From NCBI RefSeq assembly GCF_946404925.1, contig NZ_CAMJFM010000002.1, forward strand, positions 142,990 through 206,989: DNA of 64,000 nt, given 5' to 3'. The notes beneath the pieces are model-generated. The model did no database searches. It was not told the DNA's origin and was given only the letters and a program-made list of their open reading frames with translations. The translations under genes were made by a program, and so were the position numbers. Shown in pieces: positions 56,060 to 64,000 of the stretch (the stretch's first letter is position 1; every line of letters begins with the position of its first letter). This DNA comes from an uncultured Prevotella sp. GTDB lineage: Bacteria; Bacteroidota; Bacteroidia; Bacteroidales; Bacteroidaceae.

Positions 56060-56326
56060 TGCGTAAGGTTGATATTTCTTTTAACTATGCCATCAATTCC
56101 GAAATTCTGAAGAACATCGTCACCGAAAATAAAAAAAGCCGACCACCCTGCTACAGATGGGCGAATGTGGACGTGAGCGTCTACGCATCCGTGCCAACGA
56201 ACTGAACAAGGTGAACACCTACCGCCAGAGTAAATCCCTGCAAGCCCAACAGCAAGAGTACCTGCTCTCGCTCGGCAAGAAGGAAAATCCCCAGACGGAG
56301 ATAGACGAAGCCTTCGGACAAGGCTA
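56060..56326 (+). pseudogene. Decayed coding fragment, possibly integrase N-terminal part
   Basis: The plus strand reads KVDISFNYAINSEILKNIVTENKKS, with a frame break, then CGRERLRIRANELNKVNTYR and SLQAQQQEYLLSLGKKENPQTEID before a stop. The composition is clearly coding-like, but no complete frame exists. The link to the integrase core fragment downstream is by position and style only. Confidence 0.4.
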
Positions 56327-56379
56327 AAAGGTACATCTGGTGAAAGGCAAAAACTTCGCCCCAGCCCACTCAAACTATT

Positions 56380-56750
56380 GTCTCATCTTGCTCAACCGCC
56401 TGATGTTGCTCGGAGTGAACATGGATCGGCAAGACAGCCGACGGTCGGCGCTACATCCGCATCAACCGCCAGAAGACCAAGGTGGAGTCGTTCATCCCCC
56501 TGCATCCCATAGCAGAGCAGATACTCGGCATGTACAACACCACCGACGACGAGAAGCCCGTCTTTCCGCTTCCCATCCTCAACAATGCCTAGACTGACAT
56601 CCACGAAATGGGCTTTGCCATCGGCAGGACTGAAAACCTCTCGGTGCACATGGCCCATCACACCTTCGGCACGATGCTCGTATCTGAAGGCATCTGTCTG
56701 GAAAGCATCGCCAAGATGATGGGACACTCCAGTGTGAACCATTATTGTTA
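56380..56750 (+). pseudogene. Tyrosine recombinase (integrase) remnant
   Basis: In one frame the plus strand reads GRRYIRINRQKTKVESFIPL (substrate-binding core strand), then HPIAEQILGMY, an in-frame TAG at 56589, then LSVHMAHHTFGTMLVSEGI and SIAKMMGHSS. This is the C-terminal catalytic core of a Bacteroidota site-specific integrase. The HxxR motif reads H-M-A-H, so the catalytic Arg is lost, and the C-terminal Tyr is missing. A dead integration gene marking the left side of the AT-rich island. Confidence 0.7.
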
Positions 56751-57382
56751 TAGGAATCAAAAGAGGTAAACGCTTTTGGTGAAACAGCAACTATTGTTAT
56801 AACCAATTAAGTTTAACTCTCCAAAAAGTGATAACCTTTTTCAGTTGAGATCAGTCGCTATTGTGTACCGTCAGATTAAGCATATATAATAAAGGTATCG
56901 CGCACGAATAGGACACTCACGTCTCATTCCGTCTGTTCCCCTATCACCACGACTGAAACATCGACGTGTATAACCTTGAAAATTGCGATTTAGCGAGAGT
57001 CATGCAAGCTTGCATACAGATGACCGAGCGTGAGCATTTTATCCAAATGGTTATCCGTCTGGCATACGCCATCTACAGCCACGACAACCCAAAGTTCTTC
57101 TACGAGCGAAGAGATAAGCCGATTACCGACAGTATATAATGAACCTACTGATGGGCAGACCGATGTACTAAAACGTCTGTCTGACGTTGGAACTTCTACC
57201 GAGATAGGGATACAACAGCAAACAGAACCGTCAATAAATTGAGTCCACATCACCTGTTGCCGCTGCAATGGTGGTGCAGATTATCTATGATACTTCTTCC
57301 CAAACATCATAAATATTATTCTAAATTCCTCTGGTACAATATCGCACCACCAGTCAAGTCAAGCAGCACTTCTTCAAGAACT

Positions 57383-58132
57383 TTATAATCCAAAATTGCT
57401 CAACAATTGTTTTAAGGTTGACCATAAGTTCTTTCTTTGGGAATCATTTTCGGCTATAGTCTTTCTGCTAAACTCATTCTCAGCACAATAATCTTCTATA
57501 TACTTTATTTCAGTTAACAAGCTGTCTATATGAGCGAGGGCCATTTCGCGATTTTCTTCGGAAATTCTTTTGAAAAATGAGGATCTTGAATGTACTGTAA
57601 CCATTTCTTTGTGATAATTTAGTTGGTTTCTTAGATTCCTTACCACATCCAAAAGCTTGCCCATAAGGTCCTTGAACTGCTCAGAAGAACTCTCCCCTTT
57701 TTTGTCTAATTTCACCAATTTTGACTTTAATTGGGAGAGCATTTTTTTTATGCCACGAAGCTGTTCTATATATTGACTATTAAACTGCTTTGCTGTTGAG
57801 ACCATTATACCTGTAGAAACGATATTCATCAATAACAAAGAAGAGTCCATGTCAAATCTTGAACGAGCAATTTGCTCTTTGTGTTTTGAACTTAAATCTG
57901 TCAGTTTCTCTTTCTCAGTAACAATATTAGTATTAAAAATTGAATATATATTGATTCCTGCAAATGCGAACAGGAATCCTATTATAGTGAGTAAGATATT
58001 TGTTGTGTTATCCCAGTAAATATCATAATCGGAAATATGATAAATCAGGAAAACCGAATTACTCATACATAGAATAATAACGGAGAAATGGTAAAAATAT
58101 CCGAGATTTCGCTTCTTCCAAACTGTGCTCAT
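57383..58132 (-). CDS. Two-TM coiled-coil membrane protein, possible effector of a two-component module
   Basis: A 249-aa inner-membrane protein. The ATG at 58132 (MSTVWKKRNLG) is preferred over 58168, which overlaps the receiver gene. TM1 is about residues 11-33 and TM2 about 45-66 (ILLTIIGFLFAFAGINIYSIF), followed by a long cytoplasmic coiled-coil rich in Lys/Glu. The 2TM-plus-helix plan recalls SLATT-type membrane proteins of conflict systems, but no family is recognised. It is last in the kinase-receiver operon (10-bp gap). In such a place it may be the output, for example a membrane-disrupting effector. Base composition is strongly AT-rich. Confidence 0.7.
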   Translation of the reverse strand: MSTVWKKRNLGYFYHFSVIILCMSNSVFLIYHISDYDIYWDNTTNILLTIIGFLFAFAGINIYSIFNTNIVTEKEKLTDLSSKHKEQIARSRFDMDSSLLLMNIVSTGIMVSTAKQFNSQYIEQLRGIKKMLSQLKSKLVKLDKKGESSSEQFKDLMGKLLDVVRNLRNQLNYHKEMVTVHSRSSFFKRISEENREMALAHIDSLLTEIKYIEDYCAENEFSRKTIAENDSQRKNLWSTLKQLLSNFGL

Positions 58133-58142
58133 GGACAAACTG

Positions 58143-58532
58143 CTATTTCTTAAATAATGATTCAACAAACTTTACAAGGTGACTATTGTTCTCTTCTTTG
58201 TGCAAGAAGTGTGTGTTTTCGGGTGGTATTACCCAAAACTCCTTATAACTTGATTCTGTTAGCCACGACCAAAAAACAATGGGACATTTCAGATTCAAGC
58301 ACTTTATTCTTTGTTTGTAGAAGTAGAAACCCGTATGAATTTCATCCATGGTATCTAAACTCTGAGTGGGCATCATTACATCTATGACAAACACATCGAA
58401 ATCATTATTTGTTACAAGTCGTTCTGCAGAATCCATCCAAATGCATTCTTCAACGTAGAACTTGTTTTTTAATTTGTTGATATAACTCTCATTGTTTTGA
58501 GGGTTATCGTCCAATAGTAGTATTTTTTTCAT
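58143..58532 (-). CDS. Stand-alone receiver-domain protein
   Basis: A 129-aa CheY-like receiver with no output domain. All key positions are present: Asp8-Asp9, phosphoacceptor Asp51 (VIDVMMP), Ser89 in FWSW and Lys112. An unusual insertion (TQSLDTMDEIHTGFYF) follows the acceptor. Its ATG overlaps the kinase stop by one base (TAATG), so the two are translationally coupled. It probably takes phosphate from the kinase and passes it, or buffers it, for a partner such as the 2TM protein. Confidence 0.86.
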   Translation of the reverse strand: MKKILLLDDNPQNNESYINKLKNKFYVEECIWMDSAERLVTNNDFDVFVIDVMMPTQSLDTMDEIHTGFYFYKQRIKCLNLKCPIVFWSWLTESSYKEFWVIPPENTHFLHKEENNSHLVKFVESLFKK

Positions 58533-61090
58533 TAGAAATAAATAGTAAATTTGACTTTATGTATTTCCCGATTAAAAATCCGTTTAGGCATGTCCACAAA
58601 TACCGCATGCTTACTTGTAAGGTAATCAAGCCAGAATCGGATAACATCTGTTTCATAATTAATCAATGTTCTATCTTCAATATACTTGTGATTACGGATT
58701 TCTTTATACAGTTCCATTGCATAGTTATACTGGCTGTCTCTTAAATCCTTATAAATAAACTCTTTAACTTTTTTAGGATCATTGAGGCTATCTAGGTACC
58801 TTAGTATTGCAGCCATGGAATAGATGTTTTCACTTGCGACTTTTTCCGAATTGACTTCAATCGCGTAATGATGGGCATCAAGGACTTTTTTGGTAAGATA
58901 AAGGCCAAAGCCCATGCCTTTGCCATCTATAGTTCTAGCTTCTCTACCACGGAATCCTTCATTAAATATCTTATTCTTTTCATCCTCTCGAATTGCAATG
59001 CCAATATCGGTCACTTCTATTCTATCGCTGAAGACCTGTATGCTCACTCTGGTGCCTTCTGCTGCATATCGGATGGCATTAATTACAATGTTTACTATTG
59101 CTAATTGATAGAAATTACTACCATATACAGATATAGACTCTTCCTCCAAGGAGAAATAGACATCAACACCTTTGTAAAGGCCCTCTTCACGAAAGGTTTC
59201 TATATATGAATTTAGAAAAGTCTTGATGTTAATTTCATCCGCATCCTTTGTAAATTGCTCAAAAGTAAAGTCTGAGGCAGAAAAAAAAGCTGCCCACAGA
59301 TAAATACGGTTATTATTTAGAAGTACGTTGTTGGCAATTGTCAAGACATTATTGATGACAAAATCAGGTTCCCTTACAGAGTTTTGAATTTTCAAAATTC
59401 CAGTCCTTATTGCTTTGGAACAGTTTGGTATTTCATGACGTAGCTTACTCAACAAATAGTGCTTTTTTTTAATAGAATCTTGCAATTGTTGATATTGTAA
59501 CAAGAAAGCTCCACTCGGATGTGTTACTTGATAATTATCTGTGAGGAATACATTGTGGAAATACACACAGGAGCTACTTGGTTTATGGATTTGATTAATT
59601 AGAATAATCACGCAACGGCCAGTATCTGAGTTCAATGTTTTTCTTATAACCATAGCCGACTTAACACATTCAGATTTTTCATTTTCATAATAATCATTAA
59701 TTTCTGAATAAGTGGAAGGTAAATCCTCAACAATTTTAATTGTAGATAGCCAGTCCAGAAACGGTTTATCATATGAATATGCATCAGGAATGTAAAAACG
59801 TTTTCCGTTATTGTCCATCACCCATCCTGAAATTGTACCATCTGGAACTTTTTTTGATTTTAATAGAACTTCTCCCAATTCGTTAATTGTGTATATCAAG
59901 CAGTCTGAAGCTTCGTTGGCCTTGCATAGAATTTTAGCAGATTCCCGATAGAATTTTTCTTCTTCTGAAAGCTGTAGGGATGCAAGCATCATTTGAGACA
60001 CAATAGTATTTTGACAATAAAGGGATTCTTCTCCGATTCTTCTTACAAGTTCATGCGTATAATCAGCTGTCAATTGTTGGCAAATGAAAACACTATAGAT
60101 AATATCACGTATATAGTAACAACAGATATTTGATGGGTAATCTGTATTTATATCATTTTTTATCGTAACGACTATAATTGTACTATTCTCATTTGTCAAA
60201 CCAATCTTTACAAAATAATCTTTATCCTTGAAAGACCTTTCTGCCTCAGTAAATGAAAGATATTTGACTACAGAAGACGTTTGACTCTGAATATATACAT
60301 TATAATCTTGAGTACATTCAAACAAGTAATGGTAATCTGTAGCTCTTAGATTCTTATGTGTATCTATACGTGAGTTACTATTATATGTATTTCTACTGAA
60401 TTCCTTAGTAAAAAGCTTTTGACCTTTTGCATCTTCCCTGATTTGCCAAAATGAGAAATGCCGAAGTCCAGGAAAATCTTTATCCGTTCCTTTATGTTTA
60501 GAAGCTATCGTATCAAGCGATTTCCCTATGTCAGCATAGCCTTGCATGAACGACAATTCATGGTCATTAGGGTAATACGACAATTCCTTAAAAGCTTTTA
60601 CAACAGAATCACTAGTATATATATTGGGACTTTTACAATTTAAGATTAAATGAAAACTGTGCACTTGTTCAGGAAGTATGTTTATTTTCCCTATTTGTGA
60701 AAACAGAAGTACAACTCCTCTTGCTGCCAACAACCCATCATCTTGTTCATGATGGTTAATTGGAATTGCAAGAATATGCTTAGTCGTGAATTGGGAATCC
60801 ATAACAAATTGGTAGAATTCTGAATCGTCAGAACTAATCCAATGCTTTTCCATAGAGAGTCTTGGCAGATTGAGGAAACCAAGATTAAACTTCAAGTTCT
60901 CAGAATAATAGAAGTATTCTCTTATGCCATCATATCCTTGGTTTACATACCAGTATGTTACTATGTTATTGATTTGGAGTAAATTTTTGTTTTTCACAAG
61001 AATACCCACAAACTCCTTCACAAACGAAAAACCTGGTTCGCTATTTTTAATTATATGTGAAATACAATAGTCATAAAGAGATTTATCCAT
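58532..61090 (-). CDS. Large soluble histidine kinase
   Basis: An 852-aa cytoplasmic protein without signal peptide or membrane helix. The N-terminal about 350 residues are unrecognised; 370-540 may hold a GAF-like sensor. The DHp helix is LLSKLRHEIPNC (phospho-His552). The ATPase domain shows the N-box VNIVINAIRYA (near 670), G1-like VTDIGIAI (near 705, Asp kept but Gly pattern altered) and G2 GKGMGFGLYLTKKV (near 727). The C-terminal 110 residues are an extra helical domain ending IHKVKFTIYF. The intracellular input and the operon with a lone receiver and a membrane protein resemble phage-sensing two-component systems rather than nutrient sensors; this is inference. Confidence 0.82.
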   Translation of the reverse strand: MDKSLYDYCISHIIKNSEPGFSFVKEFVGILVKNKNLLQINNIVTYWYVNQGYDGIREYFYYSENLKFNLGFLNLPRLSMEKHWISSDDSEFYQFVMDSQFTTKHILAIPINHHEQDDGLLAARGVVLLFSQIGKINILPEQVHSFHLILNCKSPNIYTSDSVVKAFKELSYYPNDHELSFMQGYADIGKSLDTIASKHKGTDKDFPGLRHFSFWQIREDAKGQKLFTKEFSRNTYNSNSRIDTHKNLRATDYHYLFECTQDYNVYIQSQTSSVVKYLSFTEAERSFKDKDYFVKIGLTNENSTIIVVTIKNDINTDYPSNICCYYIRDIIYSVFICQQLTADYTHELVRRIGEESLYCQNTIVSQMMLASLQLSEEEKFYRESAKILCKANEASDCLIYTINELGEVLLKSKKVPDGTISGWVMDNNGKRFYIPDAYSYDKPFLDWLSTIKIVEDLPSTYSEINDYYENEKSECVKSAMVIRKTLNSDTGRCVIILINQIHKPSSSCVYFHNVFLTDNYQVTHPSGAFLLQYQQLQDSIKKKHYLLSKLRHEIPNCSKAIRTGILKIQNSVREPDFVINNVLTIANNVLLNNNRIYLWAAFFSASDFTFEQFTKDADEINIKTFLNSYIETFREEGLYKGVDVYFSLEEESISVYGSNFYQLAIVNIVINAIRYAAEGTRVSIQVFSDRIEVTDIGIAIREDEKNKIFNEGFRGREARTIDGKGMGFGLYLTKKVLDAHHYAIEVNSEKVASENIYSMAAILRYLDSLNDPKKVKEFIYKDLRDSQYNYAMELYKEIRNHKYIEDRTLINYETDVIRFWLDYLTSKHAVFVDMPKRIFNREIHKVKFTIYF

Positions 61091-61173
61091 AGCAATAGTA
61101 TTTATTTGAATTCTTTTGTTTTCTTGTTATGTTGCCAAGGAATCTTATAAATCTTGATTTGATTCATTAATAG

Positions 61174-61374
61174 TTAAAAAGCAAGATAAAGGCGCGTTAG
61201 CAAGTGAACACACATATAAGCCATAAAGCAGGTTGGCATTACTGAAACACAATCCAACAATGATTTTCCATCATCGATATGAATCGTATTCAGGAATGAA
61301 AGTGTACCCAAATGAAATGTGACAGCCCTGTAACCACCTCCAGAAAAAGACATTCCAATATTTAGTTTTGCCAT
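61174..61374 (-). pseudogene. Truncated patatin-like phospholipase
   Basis: The first 45 residues are a typical patatin start: LNIGMSFSGGGYRAVTFHLG (oxyanion-hole GGGYR) and a helix FLNTIHID. Then the frame runs into MPTCFMAYMCVHLLTRLYLAF and stops. The GxSxG nucleophile and the DGG Asp are both missing, so it is inactive. An internal deletion joining the N-terminus to unrelated or C-terminal sequence fits best. It is the first frame after a good promoter (61409-61416, minus strand), so the remnant is still transcribed ahead of the kinase operon. Confidence 0.72.
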
Positions 61375-61408
61375 ACGAAATACAATTTAAATATCAATCA
61401 GTTTGCTG

Positions 61409-61416
61409 CAAAGATA
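61409..61416 (-). promoter_or_regulatory. -7 box of the patatin-remnant/kinase operon
   Basis: The reverse complement reads TATCTTTG, 35 bp before the patatin ATG, the only good promoter upstream of the kinase. Confidence 0.6.
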
Positions 61417-61573
61417 CTAAATAGTATGTAAACTAATTCGCAAAACATTCAGAATAATGCAGAATTTAATGTTTTTTAAATGTTTGGCCGTGAATTTTGT
61501 CATATTCATCATATTTTATGAAAGAACGTCTCTATATTTGTAGAAAGAGGATGTGTCAAATACTTATGCCCCC

Positions 61574-62491
61574 TTATTTAAAATAGAAATATCTGGAAAT
61601 GCCTATTCTATCCATTACCCATTCGACGGAAAAACTTCCTAAAACACATATTACAAGTGATACAAAAAGAAATATAATCCTCGTTGGATCAAATTGTAGA
61701 ATAGGTACTAAGGGTTTACAAAGAAACGTGAAGATTGGAGAAAACAGAAATAAAGGCATTGTATTCATGCCTAAGAAAGTCAATAATGAGTGTATTTTTT
61801 TGCCAACATGAGAATAGACGAAAAGGAGTCCTACAATTACCATGTAAACCATCAGTACTCCCCCACATTGTTCCATTAGTAGGTTATGTGGATATATCGC
61901 CAGTAATACAAAAGCAAGAATTGCATAAGGCGATTGTTGAAAGACATCCATAAAAGAAATACCACTTTGCCGTATGGTCACTCCAGCCAAGAAGTATAAT
62001 GAACAGGCAAATGACATAACTCCAAACATATTAGAAAACACATGAAAGAGAATTCCTAGAAGAATGATTCTTGAATTGGTTCTCAATGGAACGAAGTGGA
62101 ACATCACCATGTATGTGATACCACAACAGATTAATGTATGTAAATACCAATATGGTCCGATAGGATGAAGAAATAATCTGTCAAAAAACGCCCTTACTGT
62201 CAGTATGTCGATGTGTTCGCGTATAGGCAATGCTGAGGCCATTACAATGTAACCACTCTCCATAATGAAATATGGAATGACATAACCCAGCATTGTTCTC
62301 ACAAACTCTCTCTGAGTTTTACTAATGTTTAATAAATAGCCCGATATAATCAAAAAGCCTGGCATATGGAAAGTATAGACAACCCGTTTGACATACGGGT
62401 ATGAATCGCTGATGAAGACCAAATGAAAGGTAATCATTAGAATGATGAAGATGCCTTTCAAAAAATCTAGTTCATTGATTCGCTGTCGCAT
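61574..62491 (-). CDS. Acyltransferase-3 family membrane protein
   Basis: A 305-aa inner-membrane O-acyltransferase with about ten helices. The N-terminal RINELDFLKGIFIILMITFHL carries the family's early His-containing motif; YTFHMPGFLIISGYLL and GPYWYLHTLICCG are further hallmarks. Such proteins acetylate or succinylate surface polysaccharides. It is AT-rich like its neighbours. No obvious partner gene is adjacent, so the target glycan is unknown. Confidence 0.86.
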   Translation of the reverse strand: MRQRINELDFLKGIFIILMITFHLVFISDSYPYVKRVVYTFHMPGFLIISGYLLNISKTQREFVRTMLGYVIPYFIMESGYIVMASALPIREHIDILTVRAFFDRLFLHPIGPYWYLHTLICCGITYMVMFHFVPLRTNSRIILLGILFHVFSNMFGVMSFACSLYFLAGVTIRQSGISFMDVFQQSPYAILAFVLLAIYPHNLLMEQCGGVLMVYMVIVGLLFVYSHVGKKIHSLLTFLGMNTMPLFLFSPIFTFLCKPLVPILQFDPTRIIFLFVSLVICVLGSFSVEWVMDRIGISRYFYFK

Positions 62492-62542
62492 GGTTGCCTA
62501 TACTCTCCTGTCATTAAAGTTTTATAAATCAAATTGTATTAA

Positions 62543-63652
62543 TTAGATTATGATCATTTTCTTTGTATCAATTTCTTGACCATTGACTATCAAGGAATAA
62601 AGATATAATCCTTTGCCTAACTCATACCCACTTAGCGAGACACTTTCTTCTCCTTTTGTAACATTAAAGTTTTTCAACATCTTACCTTGCATATCAAAGA
62701 TGCAAATAGATGCGTTTATAGCCTCGTCCGCCAATTTAAAACGAATGATTGTATTATCTTGAAAAGGATTTGGTGAATTCTGATAGAGTATAGAGTGATT
62801 CTTTATAGCATCCATGGCGCCTGCAGTTCCACGGGTTCTGCTTGATAGTCCTTTTGCCTCATCTAGTTCCTGCTTTAATTCTTGTACAGAACGAATAAGT
62901 ACAGGAACCAATTCTATATAGTTAACAGCAAGGTATCCATCTTGACCTTCAACAACTAGATTTGGATATATCTTTTGTAGTTCCTGAGCAGAAAGACCAA
63001 AGTGCTTCCTCTTGTCAGGTTCAGCTTCCCTTTTCACAAAACACGTTGCAGTGTCACTCTGTTCCAGTTCAATATCTCTAAAATTGTATTCTATAACATC
63101 CATACTCATAACATCAGCCAATGTGCTACCTGAAACATCACTTGCTGTCAACGAAGTTACGTTCTCTTTCAGGCGGATGTCAGAAGTGTTAACGAAACTG
63201 GTCGCTGTCACCGTACCTTCCACTTTTGTTTCTCCGCAGAAGTAACCAGCATATCTGCCGTATATTGGTTTACCTGCCTGATGATTACTAAGTGTTCCGA
63301 AAACACCTGCTCCATAATTAGTAAGATCGTTTATCGCTCCTAATACGCCACAATTGAATCCTGTTGAATTGGAAGCTACACCCTGAACACCAATAGCCCT
63401 TGATGTGTCATCGCCTACGGCAGTTCCTCTTACTCCAATATTAAATATATTGTTATGGGCATATGCGTACAATCCAAACTTGTAATCAGTGGAGAAATTG
63501 TATGAGGAAGCATTTCCCGCTGTTACTGATGCCCTGTTAACCTGATAAATTGAGTTAAGATAAACTCGACCGTCACTACTTGTCTGAACCTGTGCAAGAA
63601 TTGATATGGGCAATGTGCACCATAACATAACTGATAAAATTCCTTTTCTCAT
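62543..63652 (-). CDS. Secreted protein with S74-type chaperone domain and T9SS sorting domain
   Basis: A 369-aa exported protein. Signal peptide ending SILAQ. Residues about 40-150 are Gly/Asn-rich repeats (GVRGTAVGDD, GVQGVASNST, GVLGAINDLT, GVFGTLSNH) that would form a beta-helix-like trimer. SFVNTSDIRLKENVTSL opens an intramolecular-chaperone (peptidase S74, phage tail-fibre) domain, with VNYIELVPVLIRSVQELKQEL ending it. Residues about 285-369 are a T9SS type A sorting domain (LYQNSPNPFQDNTIIRFKL, GLYLYSLIVNG). Probable surface adhesin exported through PorU/PorV. Its promoter is likely the TAACTTTG box at 63736-63743 (minus strand). Confidence 0.85.
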   Translation of the reverse strand: MRKGILSVMLWCTLPISILAQVQTSSDGRVYLNSIYQVNRASVTAGNASSYNFSTDYKFGLYAYAHNNIFNIGVRGTAVGDDTSRAIGVQGVASNSTGFNCGVLGAINDLTNYGAGVFGTLSNHQAGKPIYGRYAGYFCGETKVEGTVTATSFVNTSDIRLKENVTSLTASDVSGSTLADVMSMDVIEYNFRDIELEQSDTATCFVKREAEPDKRKHFGLSAQELQKIYPNLVVEGQDGYLAVNYIELVPVLIRSVQELKQELDEAKGLSSRTRGTAGAMDAIKNHSILYQNSPNPFQDNTIIRFKLADEAINASICIFDMQGKMLKNFNVTKGEESVSLSGYELGKGLYLYSLIVNGQEIDTKKMIII

Positions 63653-63735
63653 AATTTAAAATTCTTTTATTTGTTAATTAAAAATAAGATTTATACGTTT
63701 ATCACTTGACGAATACAAATGATAAGAATTTGCTG

Positions 63736-63743
63736 CAAAGTTA
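63736..63743 (-). promoter_or_regulatory. -7 box of the S74/T9SS gene
   Basis: The reverse complement reads TAACTTTG, about 85 bp before the ATG at 63652. Confidence 0.45.
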
Positions 63744-63869
63744 TAAGGAATATATTAATAAAGCAAATCTTCCGAGTCGTGTTGTTGCGCGATTCTGGCA
63801 TATTATTGCTGATTATCAGAAGGTTAGAGATTGGCGCAATCCGCTATTTGCAACAAATTTTCTGCAACA

Positions 63870-63998
63870 TCAGATATCTTGGTGGTCTGATTTCGTGATG
63901 GCTTTTTGTAACTGTTCAAATAACATTTCGTAGGCGATATTACGCAAAGGGCTTTTTACTGGATGCAATTTCTCTACCCCTTTACGTGCATAAATGAT
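63870..63998 (-). CDS. C-terminal end of a gene running off the window
   Basis: From the right edge, the minus strand reads a protein-like frame of 42 residues (IIYARKGVEKLHP, VKSPLRNIAYEMLFEQLQKA) ending at a TGA at 63870-63872. The start is outside the window. Not recognised. Confidence 0.4.
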   Translation of the reverse strand: MIYARKGVEKLHPVKSPLRNIAYEMLFEQLQKAITKSDHQDI

Positions 63999-64000
63999 TT

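Larger units (their letters stand above)
55709..57382. other. Gene-poor region with repeat element and decayed mobile-element fragments
   Basis: 1.67 kb without an intact gene. It holds hairpin element copy 2 (55720-55803), an AT-rich stretch, two pieces resembling integrase coding sequence with stops and frame breaks (56060-56330 and 56380-56750), a fragment reading LARVMQACIQMTEREHFIQM (about 56980-57140), and unassigned sequence to 57382. Confidence 0.7.

Noticed and set aside
56735..56815. Attachment-site-like repeats (attgttata) beside the integrase remnant
   Set aside because: Only a 9-bp match, with no second copy found at a plausible right boundary of the island in this window.
63706..63933. 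75-aa plus-strand frame starting with TTG
   Set aside because: Rare start codon. It contains the probable promoter of the S74 gene on the other strand (63736-63743) and overlaps a better protein-like frame running in from the right edge on the minus strand.

Overview
The window comes from a Bacteroidota genome, most likely a gut or rumen Prevotella/Segatella-type organism. Evidence: four SusC/SusD-style outer-membrane gene pairs or operon pieces, two type IX secretion (T9SS) core genes (porU, porV), cargo proteins with T9SS C-terminal domains, Bacteroidota promoters (-7 box TAnnTTTG, sometimes with TTTG about 20 bp upstream) and a small 'smalltalk' protein next to an HU-like gene. No tRNA, rRNA or CRISPR array was seen.

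Layout. (1) 0-10.6 kb, minus strand: a SusC/SusD pair, a membrane-spanning sensor fused directly to an AraC DNA-binding domain, an SLC45-like MFS sugar transporter and a LacI-family regulator. (2) 10.6-18.2 kb, plus strand: a starch-type operon susC-susD-susE-susF. (3) 18.2-25.3 kb: a DNA-metabolism cassette with a lysozyme-like/P5 protein, a VirE-N/primase-helicase-like protein, small proteins (one probably OB-fold), a HIRAN protein, an HU-like protein and smalltalk, bracketed by two similar terminators. (4) 25.4-31.3 kb: an AAA ATPase, a two-gene secreted operon of unknown role, and a secreted GH13 alpha-amylase with a starch-binding module. (5) 31.3-39.4 kb: two glycosyltransferases, a small structured RNA candidate, ispF, porV, porU and a fumarylacetoacetate hydrolase-family gene. 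(6) 39.4-53.7 kb: a second polysaccharide locus (GH3, two CE1-type esterases, SusD, SusC, and a hybrid two-component regulator broken by one base). (7) 53.8-55.7 kb: a SusA/neopullulanase-like GH13. (8) 55.7-64 kb: a decayed integrase region, then an AT-rich island with a histidine kinase-receiver-2TM operon headed by a patatin remnant, an acyltransferase and an S74-type T9SS protein.

How they fit together. Four promoters (before susC at 10799, the unknown operon at 26834, and the amylases at 29214 and 53777) each carry a LacI-type operator whose centre lies 61.5-62.5 bp upstream of the -7 box. This constant geometry suggests that the LacI protein at 9570-10595 activates a dispersed alpha-glucan regulon: extracellular amylase exported by T9SS (PorU/PorV), starch capture by SusCDEF, periplasmic SusA-like hydrolysis and MFS uptake. 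The same operator overlaps the lacI promoter, which suggests autorepression. The unknown operon 26834-29095 would belong to the regulon.

The best candidate for an undescribed system is the AT-rich operon at 57.4-61.4 kb. It looks like a two-component-type conflict module (comparable to Detocs) whose patatin gene has been truncated.
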